From positions 62,001-126,000 of the forward strand of contig CANMIS010000005.1 in assembly GCA_947498065.1 (NCBI GenBank): a DNA stretch of 64,000 nt, read 5' to 3'. The DNA comes from an uncultured Erythrobacter sp. Lineage in GTDB: Bacteria > Pseudomonadota > Alphaproteobacteria > Sphingomonadales > Sphingomonadaceae. The stretch's first letter is position 1, and every line of letters begins with the position of its first letter. A program made the translations under genes and the position numbers. A model generated the notes under the pieces. It was given only the letters and a program-made list of their open reading frames with translations, had not been told where the DNA came from and did no database searches. This document shows, one piece after another, positions 35,550 to 47,000 of this stretch.

Positions 35550-37406
35550 CTATTTCTGAATGAGGTAATCGTTCGACGCCATGATCAGCAGGACCGCGAG
35601 ATGGATCCGGCTGAGCTTGGTCTCGTTATCGCTGGTGGCGGTAACGTCGATTTCGTCGAGGACGGGAAGGATCAAGGAGCGCGTGTTGTCGCTCAGCTGA
35701 CCTGCGGTTAGCAGCAGATCGAGCCTGTCGAGGAGAGCGGTGCTGTCCTCTGCAATCGCCAGCTCGTCGGTGTATTGCGGCTGGATATCGCGCGACCAGA
35801 ACACAGAGCCATCGATTACCCGCTCCATCTGGTTGACGTAACCAGCGACTGAGGTTTCGTTGACCAGCTGAAATTCTGGAGCAAGCAAATTGCGTTCTGC
35901 CGCCTGCGATCCCGCTGGCACGTATCCAGGGCGGAAGAAGTTGAACACCGATGGTGATCTCAGTGGTGATTGACCGATCCGGTCCGATGTGTCGGAGGTG
36001 TTGCCCAGCTCGTAATTGCCTGAGGCCGATTGCGCGCCGAATGTGCGTGCCCACTGCGTGTAGCGCAGCATGGGCTCGCGCAGCTTACCGAAATTGGCAT
36101 TGGTGACGTTAGCGGTGTTTAGCGCCTCGTCATCGAGCAGGATCGCTTTGAACACTGCGCGAAGATCGCCGCGAGTGCCGCTGCCATTGTCGTTAAAGAC
36201 TGATGCGACCCGATCAACATAGGCTGGCGTTGGATTGCTGGTCACCATTCGCTGGATCATCTGCTTGCCAAAGAACGGCCCCACATTGGGGTGGTTGAAC
36301 AGAGTATCGAGCGCGACGCGCAGGGATTCCTCAGCGCTGGTATTCGGCGCGATCGTGGTGCCCAGGAACGTCTTCTCGGCGTCCGAGTGGAAGGACTCGT
36401 TCTTTGGAAAGCGCCACTTTGTTTGGTCCGCTGTCATCGGCTGGCGGGTGTAATCCGGATCCTGGATTTCGAAGTTTCCGCCTTGCGCATCGGGCGTGAA
36501 GCCGATCCCGGTGTAATCGTAATCATAGCCGGTGAAGACCTTGGAGATGCCGGTTACATCGTCGTTGGTATAGGTTTCAATCGGTTCGCCTCCATTGGTG
36601 CGAACGGTGCCATCATTGTTGAGTTCGAACAGGCCAATCGTAAACAATTGCATGATTTCACGGCCGAAGTTCTCATCGGGCACGCGTCCTGATTTCGGAT
36701 CGGCTTTGCGATTGCCGAGCGTATTGAGGAAAATCCCCATGGACGGGTTGAGCGTGATTTCCTCGAGCAGCTCGCGGAAATTGCCGAAAGCGTTGCGGTT
36801 GAGAATGTCCCAATACTCGCCGATCGCCATGGCTCGCCAGGTGTTGTTGATCCCATTGTAAGAGACAACGAAGAACTCTGACAGAGCCAGCGCTACGCGC
36901 TTACGAACTGCGCTACCACCTTGGAGCAATTGGCTCCAGATCATGTTGTCGCCGATACCGGAATTGAAATAATACCGCTCGGTGGTGACCTGGTCATAAC
37001 CCTGGCTGGCAAAGAACTGCCGGGCTGTTTGATCATTGTTGCGGTTCATTTGGCGGTCGAGCCACGGCTCAAAACCATCGGAACGCAGGGACGAGATCTC
37101 AGCGGTAGAAGCTGAAAGAGATGCCTGCAGCAGGAAGCGCGCGGCCTCTTCGTCTGTTTGCGGAGTGACCACTGCCACAGGAGGCGGGGTGCCGCCACCG
37201 GTCGGAGGAGTGCCGCCGGCGGTCGAACCGCCGCCGCTGCCGCTTCCGCCACCGCCGCCACATGCAGCCGTTGCGATAGCTAGCGCTGAAACCGCCGCAC
37301 CTTTACTGATCGCGGGGCTAAGGCTGGCCTCGCCCGCTTCAGGTGCTGGCGGACTGGCTGTCTCCACTTCAGGGCGCACGGGCGCCTCAAGCAGCTCATC
37401 ACTCAT
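35550..37406 (-). CDS. DUF1800 domain protein
   Basis: Large DUF1800-family protein (618 aa) of unknown function, first gene of a two-gene unit with DUF1501. The ATG at 37406 is chosen because GGGAGGG lies 8 bp upstream; a longer frame to 37472 lacks a ribosome site. Residues 35-50 form a short hydrophobic segment ending in a lipobox-like TAAC, then a Gly/Ser/Pro linker (GGGGSGSGGG and TPPTGGGTPPP). The DUF1800 core shows EEAARFLLQASLSASTAEI, NRKADPKSGRVPDENFGREIMQLFTIG and LREPMLRYTQWART. The signal is weak and starts late, so the membrane anchor is uncertain. Confidence 0.86.
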   Translation of the reverse strand: MSDELLEAPVRPEVETASPPAPEAGEASLSPAISKGAAVSALAIATAACGGGGGSGSGGGSTAGGTPPTGGGTPPPVAVVTPQTDEEAARFLLQASLSASTAEISSLRSDGFEPWLDRQMNRNNDQTARQFFASQGYDQVTTERYYFNSGIGDNMIWSQLLQGGSAVRKRVALALSEFFVVSYNGINNTWRAMAIGEYWDILNRNAFGNFRELLEEITLNPSMGIFLNTLGNRKADPKSGRVPDENFGREIMQLFTIGLFELNNDGTVRTNGGEPIETYTNDDVTGISKVFTGYDYDYTGIGFTPDAQGGNFEIQDPDYTRQPMTADQTKWRFPKNESFHSDAEKTFLGTTIAPNTSAEESLRVALDTLFNHPNVGPFFGKQMIQRMVTSNPTPAYVDRVASVFNDNGSGTRGDLRAVFKAILLDDEALNTANVTNANFGKLREPMLRYTQWARTFGAQSASGNYELGNTSDTSDRIGQSPLRSPSVFNFFRPGYVPAGSQAAERNLLAPEFQLVNETSVAGYVNQMERVIDGSVFWSRDIQPQYTDELAIAEDSTALLDRLDLLLTAGQLSDNTRSLILPVLDEIDVTATSDNETKLSRIHLAVLLIMASNDYLIQK

Positions 37407-37693
37407 ACTGGAATCCCTCCCAAAGACCGCCGAGATGGCGGGTAATATTGCAACTGGCCGCACCGCTAACATGAGCGATGAAACCAGTTCCTAATCATAA
37501 AGGCTAACGCGGTTTTCATGACTTCGGACGTGAAGCTTTACGCAAGATGTCCGAACAAACCGTAACTTGTCACTAGGCCCAAAGTTCGCCTCATCCCGCT
37601 TGCTGCACCACACGGCTGATCAAACGGGCGGTCCGATAAGCATCTGGCAGCAAATGAGTTTTTAGGTGGCATGATCGCTTCATGAGGCGTTTT

Positions 37694-37711
37694 GACTAAC
37701 CTGAGACTAAC
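37694..37711 (+). promoter_or_regulatory. Direct-repeat pair 1 (GACTAAC-N4-GACTAAC)
   Basis: Two identical 7-mers GACTAAC at 37694 and 37705, 11 bp apart start to start. The 7+4 layout is the spacing used by PhoB/OmpR-type response regulators, which bind 11-bp direct repeats. It recurs at 37875. Confidence 0.5.
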
Positions 37712-37874
37712 GAAATCTGGTGCGAGACGAGCTGAGTTTTGGTGTGTTTTGCTCGCCGCTTAGGTGGGATGGGCGCGTGTGGTGGATGATGAGGCCGTCT
37801 GCGGGATTTGCGGGGCGCTGTAGGCGCGGCTCTCAAGCCGAAGGCTATGTTGCAGTTGCGCGGCTCAGTATTCG

Positions 37875-37892
37875 TACTAACGAGTGACTAAC
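37875..37892 (+). promoter_or_regulatory. Direct-repeat pair 2 (TACTAAC-N4-GACTAAC)
   Basis: TACTAAC at 37875 and GACTAAC at 37886, again 11 bp apart, 181 bp downstream of pair 1. Sharing of motif, spacing and orientation makes chance less likely than for either pair alone. Confidence 0.5.
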
Positions 37893-37946
37893 GCGCATCG
37901 CTAGTGCTTGATTGTATTAAGACTTTTGCAACCAGATTTCCCCGGC

Positions 37947-37961
37947 TTAACGTAAATTTAC
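37947..37961 (+). promoter_or_regulatory. CtrA-like site TTAA-N7-TTAC
   Basis: TTAACGTAAATTTAC fits the alphaproteobacterial CtrA pattern TTAA-N7-TTAA except for the last base. It lies 147 bp upstream of the adhesin start. Such short motifs occur by chance, so the call is weak. Confidence 0.3.
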
Positions 37962-37977
37962 AACTTCTCACCCCTGT

Positions 37978-38007
37978 TTGCTGGTGCCAAACCTGTTTCA
38001 CTATGAT
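37978..38007 (+). promoter_or_regulatory. Weak sigma-70-like promoter candidate of the adhesin operon
   Basis: TTGCTG (37978-37983) and TATGAT (38002-38007) are separated by 18 bp. The -10 box matches five of six consensus positions and the -35 box three. TATAAA at 38019 is an alternative -10. Confidence 0.28.
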
Positions 38008-38093
38008 ACTGTTTTGGCTATAAAGTAATAATTGCATCGTATCTCTCTGCTGCGAATGAGGGGTGGAGTTGCGAAAATGGGGTCAGGTCGCGC

Positions 38094-41000
38094 ATGACAA
38101 AAAAACAGGCTGCAAGTCGTCACATTCTGGCGCTTGAACCACGGATGATGTTCGATGGTGCAGGGGTGGTCACCGCCATTACTGCAGACATCGGCCCGAT
38201 GGCTGTTGCTCCGGGTGAATACACGTTCAACGAAGCGAGCGTTGCGCCTGTCAACCTCGATATCCGCAGCGATATTTCCTCACGGATCGGCGATGACAGC
38301 GGCTCGGACCTGTCCGCCCAGCCGGTTGGTTTCCTGTCTGGCAATCGGTCTGAGGGCCGCGACGCGCTGCACCCGCAAATCCAAATCGACGATGAAATGC
38401 GCGAAGGCAGCACGCCGCGCGCCATTATCGATGCCATGCGCGATGACCGGGCGACAGCCATGTACGGCATGGAGCGCGCGCTGGCCGATGGCTTTTTCGC
38501 AGAGCCCGCTGATGATGCGGTTGTCGCACCGTCCGGCGAGGTGCCTAACGACTTCATCTTCATCGACACCAGTGTCGACAATTACGAGCAGCTTGCGGAG
38601 ATCTGGGAAGGTCGCGGCACGATTGTGTTTGTGGATGCAAATAGCGACGGTGTTGATCAGGTTCTCACCGCGCTTGCCGGTGCGAGCGATATTGGTGCGA
38701 TCCATTTCGTCAGCCACGGCGAAGACGGCATGTTCTGGCTGGGCGACACCCGAATTGATAGCGCAGCACTGACCGGAGAGCTGGCATCCGCCTTTGCTTC
38801 CATCGGCTCAAAGCTGTCGGCGGATGGCGATATTCTGATTTACGGCTGTGATGTCGGTAGTGATGCCGAGGGTCAGGCTCTGCTCAACAATCTGGCGGCT
38901 ATCACTGGCGCTGATATTGCGGCATCGATCGACGACACGGGTAGCATCGCTCGCGGCGGCGATTGGACGCTCGAAAACCGTCTCGGTGTGGTGGAATCCG
39001 CGTCCCTCGTGGCGCGCGAATGGGATGGTCTGCTGGCGCCTGTCAACATATCCGCTCCGCCGGACTCACTGACGGTTCGTGATGGCAGCGGTAACATCAT
39101 CGCGACTGGCAATACCGGATTTGGTTTTGGTGGTGGTCGAAGCGCTGATGTTGGCGTCGGTGGTTCCGGAACTTGGGCGAACGTCGGTACCGTAAATGGT
39201 CAGTCCATCAGTATCCGTGCGACCATCGTCTCCATTACAGCGGGCGACACAGTACGGTTTGACCGCCCAGTTTCCGGTGACGATGATCCCGGGTTTTTGC
39301 TTCGTTCCAATGGTGGTCCATTAGCGACTGCTGAGATTCGCTGGGATATCTTCTTTACCGCGACTGGGGCACCGGTCGAGATTGATGTATCCTACACTGT
39401 ATCCGATATTGACGGCACGGCAGGCCAGCCGCGAAGCCGTGAGTTCGTCACGGTTGAAACAGATACACTGAGCTCGTTCGAGGCAGCGAATGGGTCCAAT
39501 GTTGATTTTGATACGAGTGTCACTGGTGAAGTGACCGCATCTGGCACTCAAAACGAAGGTGGCGGGGTGCCGTCGGCGGCGCGCTTTAACTGGTTAGACA
39601 CCAGTTCTTTTACGATCACGTACAATATTGATCCCTCGTCTGGTGTTGGCCAAGCGGGCTATAGCCATGATGGTGATCTTGATTTTGACCTGGGTAATGG
39701 CGGTACGACGGTCTCTATCCCGCGGCTTGACTTGGATGGCAATGACAGCACGGCCGGTGGATCGGCTTACACCAACACTTACGTCGAGAACGGCGCGGGT
39801 GTTTCCATCGTCGACAATGATGTTGATGTGCAAAACCCCAATGGATCGGTTCGCGGCGCGACAATCACGCTGACCAATGCACAGATCGGCGATGAGCTGC
39901 TCGTCAATGGTTCCAATGCGGCCTCTGGGTCGTTGGGTGGCGGGATCAGCTACACCCGTACTGCAACTGAAATCATCATAACCGGGAATGGCAATTCTGC
40001 TGCTTATGAAAGTGCGCTGCAGGCGATCACGTTCTTGACGGCGGGTGAGCGTCCAAACGAGACGCCTCGCACCATTGATATCAGTTTCGAAAATGCGACG
40101 CTAAGCTCAAATGTCGCGACTGCGACCATCAATGTGCTTGAGGTCAATGATCCGCCAATCGCAGTTGATGATGCGGGCGTGTTTGCGCCGGAAGACACGC
40201 CGATCAACAATATCAATGTGCTCGGCAATGATAGCGACGGCGACGGCGACACGATTTCGGTGATCAGCGCGACTGCCGCCAATGGCAGTGTGACGATCAA
40301 CGCCGATGGCACGCTCAATTACACGCCGAACCCTGGCTTTAATGGTGATGATACAATCACCTACACGATCAGTGATGGCCGCGGCGGCACCGATACGGCC
40401 ACCGTGCCGGTCAGCATCTCTGCGATCGATGATCCGCCCGTAATCGATGCGCCGATCACCGCTGTGACGCAGGAGGATACACCGCTCGAATTCTCGGCTG
40501 CCAATGGCAACGCATTGAGCATTTCTGATGCGGAAGACGGCGTGCAGACCGTCACTTTGAGCGTGACCAATGGCACATTCAGCCTGTCACAAACCACGGG
40601 CCTGACATTCACCGATGGCGATGGTTCTGAAGACGGAACCATGACTTTCAGTGGGTCGATCGATGATATTAACGCGGCGCTTGAGGGCGCTCAGTTTGTG
40701 TCCGATCCCGATTATAATGGCGATGCGAAGCTAACCATCACCACGGTTGACGAGCCGACTGTCAACGCTGGCCTCGTCAATGGCGGATTTGAAGTGCCTG
40801 AACTGGGCAATGCTGTTCCGTTCTTTGCCCTGATCAGCGAAGACGTGATCCCGGGTTGGGACACTGACGCAACCGACGGTATCATTGAATTCTGGGAAGA
40901 CGGATATCTGGGCGTCGATGCGTTTGAAGGAGGTCAGTTCGCTGAACTCAATGCAAATGAAAACGCCGCCCTGTTCAATGTGATTACTGTTGCAGAGGGC

Positions 41001-44000
41001 GACAGTGTCACTGTCGATTTTGCGCACCGAGGCCGCACGGGCGTTGATGTGATGCAGCTGACGGCCTTTGACCTTGGTGCTGATGGGGTGTTTGGCACCG
41101 CCGATGACGTTGTCCTCTTCCAAGAGAACTTTGCAGATGGCACCGCAGATTGGGGTGTTTATTCGCGCGAACTGACCGACTCTGCCTCTGGCAATCAGAT
41201 TCGTCTCGATTTCCGGGCTATCTCCTCCAACGGCGGTAATCCAGCCATTGGCAACTTCCTCGATGGAATCCAGATCACTCGCGTATCCTCCGCGATGGAA
41301 ATGGTGCACATCACCGTCTCACCTGTCGCTGACGTGGTCGATGACACCGAGGTGACCGATGAGGAAACGCCGGTAGTTGTCGATGTTCTGGCGAATGACA
41401 ATTTTGAAGGTCCAAATCCGGTCATCACCCGCATTGATGGCCTGCCAGTGACCCCTGGCGGACCTGCTGTGCAGGTCGCAAATGGCACGGTTGCGCTCAA
41501 CGCGGCTGGTCAGCCGGTGTTTACTCCGGATGCGAACTTCAATGGCGATGCGACCTTCAGCTACACTGTCTCGTCCGGCGGCGTCACCGAGACAGCTGAT
41601 GCGACCGTAACGGTCAATCCGGTCAATGATGAGCCGACAGCCGTTGGCAATCTGCCGCCGCAAGTGAACGATGATGCCGATGCCGGGATCAGCGTCGATA
41701 CATCAGGCGGCTTTGCCGACATTGATGATGCGGCGCTGACCTACACGGCAACCGGCCTGCCGCCAGGGCTCAGCATCAATGCCATGACCGGTGAGATCAC
41801 CGGTACGATTGACAATTCAGCCAGCCAAGGCGGCACGGCGGGCGTCTATGATGTCGTTGTAACCGCGACCGATCCCGGAGGTCTGACAGCAACCCAGAAC
41901 TTTAGCTGGACGGTCAGTAACCCTGCGCCGACGGCCACCAATGACACCGCGACAACCGACGAAGATACCCCGGTCGATATTCCGGTTCTGGCCAATGATA
42001 ATGACCCCGATGGCGATGATCTGAGCGTTGTTTCGGCCACCGCGCCCAATGGCACGGTCGTGGTCAACGCGGATGGCACCATTACCTACACGCCGAACGC
42101 TGATTTCAACGGCACGGACACCATCACTTATACGATTAGTGATGGCGAAGGCGGCACCTCGCAGGCGACCGTTATGGTCACCGTTGGCGCAGTCAACGAT
42201 CCGCCCGTTCCGGTTGGCACTTTGCCAGCGCAAACCAATCTTGACGCCGATGGCGGGATTTCGGTCGCGACCGCTGGCGGCTTTGCTGACAGCGATGATG
42301 CGGCGTTCACCTACAGCGCGGCTGGCCTGCCACCGGGACTATCGATTGATAGCGCCACGGGCGAGATCACTGGCACGATCGACAATTCTGCGAGCACTGG
42401 CGGTACAGGCGGCGTTTACAATGTCACCGTGACCGCGACCGATCCATCGGGCGAGAGTGCGGATCAGGACTTCACCTGGACGGTTACCAACCCTGCGCCA
42501 GTGGCAGTGGATGACACCGCCAGCACCACTGAAGATACTCCGGTTCTGATCGATGTCTTGCCTAATGACAGCGATCCGGACGGCGATGTCCTGACGGTTA
42601 TTTCCGCATTCTCTTCCGTTGGCCAAGCAACGCTGGTCGGCAATCAGATCAACTTTGTTCCGCCTGCCAATTTCAACGGCACGGCGACCATCACTTACAC
42701 CATCAGCGATGGTGAAGGCGGCACGTCTGAGGCGACCGTTACGGTCACGGTTGCGCCTGAAAACGACGATCCGGACTCGACCCCAATCCCGCCAGTTGAT
42801 GCGCTGGATGGTGATACGGTTTCTGTGCCGGTTGCGGATGCATTCAGCGACGTTGATGGCGACACGCTAACCTTCAGTGCGACTGATCTGCCTCCGGGCC
42901 TGTCGATTGACCCCGATACAGGCGTTATCTCCGGCACGATCACGCCGGATGCCAGCCAAACGAATGGCGGCGTCTACACCGCGACCATCACTGTTGACGA
43001 TGGCAATGGCGGCACAACAACCGAGACAATCACCTTCAATGTCGGGAACCCTCCACCAGAGGCGGTGAACGACAACGCCTCGACCGATGAGGACGTGGCG
43101 GTCACCATTGATGTGCTGGGCAATGATAGTGATCCGGATGGCGATCCGCTGACGGTGACGTCGGCAGATGCGCAAAATGGCACCACGGTCATCAATGCTG
43201 ATGGCACGGTCACCTACACGCCAAATCCGGGCTTTAATGGCACGGACACGATCACTTACGAGATTTCTGACGGCAATGGCGGCACGTCGATTGCGACCGT
43301 TACGGTCGTGGTCAACGACATCAATGATACGCCAGAGATCAGCGGCTCTATCGGTGATCAGACCAACCTTGATGCACAAGACATCAACCTGCCAGTTGCG
43401 GGCGCATTCAGCGATCCAGATGGCGATGCGCTCAGCTTTACGGCGACGGGCCTGCCTGCTGGTCTGACGATTGATCCCAATACGGGCGTAATCTCTGGCA
43501 CGATTGATAACAGTGCGAGCCAGGTGAACGGCGGCAGCTACAGCATCACGGTGACAGCCGATGATGGACGCGGCGGCACCATTTCACAGGACTTCACCTG
43601 GACTGTTGCCAACCCAGCGCCGATTGCATCCAACGATATTGCTACGACTGATGAAGATACGCCGGTCAATATTCCGGTGCTCGCCAATGATGTTGATCCT
43701 GACGGTGATGATCTGACGGTGATTGAGGCCGAGGCTGGCAATGGCACGGTCACGATCAATGCTGACGGAACGTTGGTCTACACGCCGAACCCAGATTTCA
43801 ACGGCACGGACACCATTGTCTACACCATTGACGATGGTGAAGGCGGCACCTCATCGGCCAGCGTTGATGTGACCGTCACTCCGGTTAACGACGGACCGAC
43901 CACAATCGGGCTACCCAATCAGAGTGGCGAAGACAGTCAGACCGTTTCTATCCCAACCGCCAGTGCGTTTAACGACGTTGATGGCGATGCCTTGACGTTT

Positions 44001-47000
44001 AGCGCCGATGGTTTGCCCGATGCGCTGACGATCGATCCCGTTACGGGCGTGATCTCTGGTACTTTGGCCTCGGACAGCTCGCAAAACGGGCCGTTCGTGG
44101 TGACTGTGACTGCCACTGATCCTTCGGGTGAAGAGGTCAGCACGACCTTTATCTATTCGGTGCAAAACTTGCCGCCGATTGCGCAGAATGACGCCGCGAC
44201 CACGCCGGAAGACACGCCAGTTACCGTAGCGGTTTTGACCAATGACAGTGACCCTGATGGCGATGCGCTGACCATTACCAGCGCGAGTGCGGACAATGGC
44301 ACGGTTGTCGTCAATGCAGATGGCACGGTCACATTCACGCCAGACCCCGATTTCAACGGCGAGGCGAATGTCACCTACACCGTCAGTGATGGCCAAGGCG
44401 GCGTTGCGACAGCGACGCTGACCGTTACTGTCACTGCCGAAAATGATGCGCCAGTGGCGGTCGATATTCCTGATGTCACCAATGAGGACAATCAGTCGGT
44501 TTCCATCGCAACGGAGAGCTTCTTTAGCGACGTCGATGGCGATGATCTGACGATCACGGCGGCTGGTCTGCCGCCAGGTCTTTCGATTGATCCGGCGACC
44601 GGCATCATTTCTGGCACGCTCGACATCGATGCGAGCCAGGGCAGCCCATACACCGTCACGCTGACGGCGGATGACGGCAATGGCGGCACAGTGTCGCAAG
44701 ACTTCGTCTGGACCGTTACCAACCCGGCGCCAACTGCCGTCAATGATAACGCCAGCGTTGATGAGGATAGCAGCGTCAATGTCGATGTGCTGGGCAATGA
44801 CAATGATCCCGATGGCGATCCGCTGACCGTGACCAGCGCGAGCGCGCCCAATGGCACCGTGGTGATCGAGGCCGATGGCACGCTGACCTACACGCCGAAC
44901 CCTGATTTCAACGGCGAAGACACGATCACTTACACGATCGATGATGGCAATGGCGGCACCTCGACCGCTGCGGTTATCGTCACCGTCAACCCGATCAATG
45001 ATGATCCGGTGGCTGTCGATGATGCGGTTACCACCGATGAAGACACGCCGGTCACCATCGGCGTGCTGGGCAATGACAGCGATATTGATGGCGATGATTT
45101 GACCGTCACGACCGCGACCTCGCCCGATGGCACGGTTACGATCAATCCAGATGGCACGCTGGAGTTCACGCCGAACCCGAACTTTAACGGCACAACCACG
45201 ATCTCTTACGAGATTTCGGACGGCAATGGCGGCACAGCGACTGCGACGGTCACCGTTACAGTCAACCCAATCAACGATCCACCGGTTGCGAACCCTGATG
45301 CGGCGACCACCGATGAAGACACTCCAGTTAATGTACCACTGATCGGTAATGACACCGATGCGGATGGCGATGCGCTGACCGTGACCGCTGCGACAGCGGC
45401 GAACGGCACGGTTGTGATCAACCCGGACGGCAGCGTTGATTACACGCCTAACCCGGACTTTAACGGCACGGATACAATCACTTACACCATCAGTGATGGC
45501 AATGGCGGGTTCTCAACCTCCACCGCAACCATCACAGTGAACCCGGTCAATGATGATCCGGTTGCGGCCGCAATCGCGCCGCAAACCAATGATGACAGCA
45601 CGCCTGTCACGCTCGATGTCAGCGGCAATTTCTCTGATGTTGATGGCGATGATCTGACGTTCAGTGCCACCGGTCTGCCGCCCGGTCTCAGCATTGATGC
45701 CGATGGCAATATCACTGGCACGCTCGATCCAGACGCCTCGCAAGGCGGCCCAGCGGGCGATGGTGTTTACGAAGTCACTGTGACCGCTGATGACGGCAAT
45801 GGCGGCACGGTTGATACAACCTTTGTCTGGACGGTGAACAACCCGCCGCCAGTGGCCGTGGATGACACCGCGACGACCGATGAAGACACACCGGTCAATA
45901 TCCCAGTGCTCGCCAATGATAGCGATCCGGATGGCGATCCGCTGACCGTGACGGCTGCGGATGCGGCCAATGGCAGCGTTGTGATCGAGGCTGATGGCAC
46001 GGTCACTTACACACCGAATCCGGATTTCAACGGCACCGATACGATCACCTACACCATCAGCGATGGCAATGGTGGCACCTCCACCGCAACCGTGACCGTC
46101 ACGGTTGATCCGGTGAATGATGATCCAGTTGTCACGCCGATTGCGCCGCAAGATAACATCGACAGCGCGGATGTCTCGCTGCCGACAGCGGGCAATTTCA
46201 GCGATGTTGATGGCGATACACTCACCTTTAGCGCGACTGGCCTGCCAGCGGGCCTCTCGATTGATCCTGATACGGGTGAGATCACTGGCACGATTGACGC
46301 AGATGCCAGCCAGGGCGGCCCGGCGGGTGATGGCATATACTCTGTCACTGTCACAGCTGATGATGGCAATGGCGGTACGGTCGAGACGACCTTCGCCTGG
46401 ACCGTCACCAATCCCCCGCCAGAGGCAGTGGACGACGCAGCGACGACTGACGAGGACACGCCGGTCAACATTCCGGTGCTCGCCAATGACAATGACCCAG
46501 ACGGCGATCCGCTGACGGTCACCTCGGCCACTGCGCCAAATGGCACGGTTGTGATCGAGGCTGATGGCACGGTCACCTACACGCCGAATGCGGACTTTAA
46601 CGGCACCGATACGATCACCTACACGATCAGTGACGGCAATGGCGGCACCTCGACCGCGAGCGTCACGGTAACAGTCGATCCGGTGAATGATGATCCGGTG
46701 GCGGATACGCCGCTGTCCAATCTTGCCAATATCGACAGCGCGACCGTCAATGTTCCGGTGGCTGGTAGCTTCAGCGATGTCGACGGCGATGGGCTGACGT
46801 TTAGCGCGACAGGCCTGCCTCCAGGTCTCAGCATCGATGCTGCTGGCAATATCACCGGCACGATTGATCCTGATGCCTCGCAAGGCGGACCATCGGGCGA
46901 TGGTATCTACACCGTCACCGTTACAGCAGATGACGGCAATGGCGGCACGGTGACCAGCAGTTTTGCCTGGACCATCACCAACCCGCCGCCAGTGGCGATG

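Larger units (their letters stand above)
37407..38093. other. 687-bp non-coding control region of the giant adhesin operon
   Basis: No convincing gene. The region is more AT-rich toward its right end. It holds two pairs of direct repeats (37694-37711 and 37875-37892), a CtrA-like TTAA-N7-TTAC (37947-37961), and possible -10 hexamers TATGAT (38002) and TATAAA (38019). The rest shows nothing I can name. It is divergent between the DUF1800 operon and the adhesin operon, so promoters for both must lie here. Confidence 0.6.

Noticed and set aside
45513..46883. Long minus-strand open frame (456 codons) inside the adhesin gene
   Set aside because: Antisense shadow of the repeat block; composition is Ile/Arg-rich and repeats every unit, with no family likeness. 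The same holds for 48018-49163 and the many short ones nearby.
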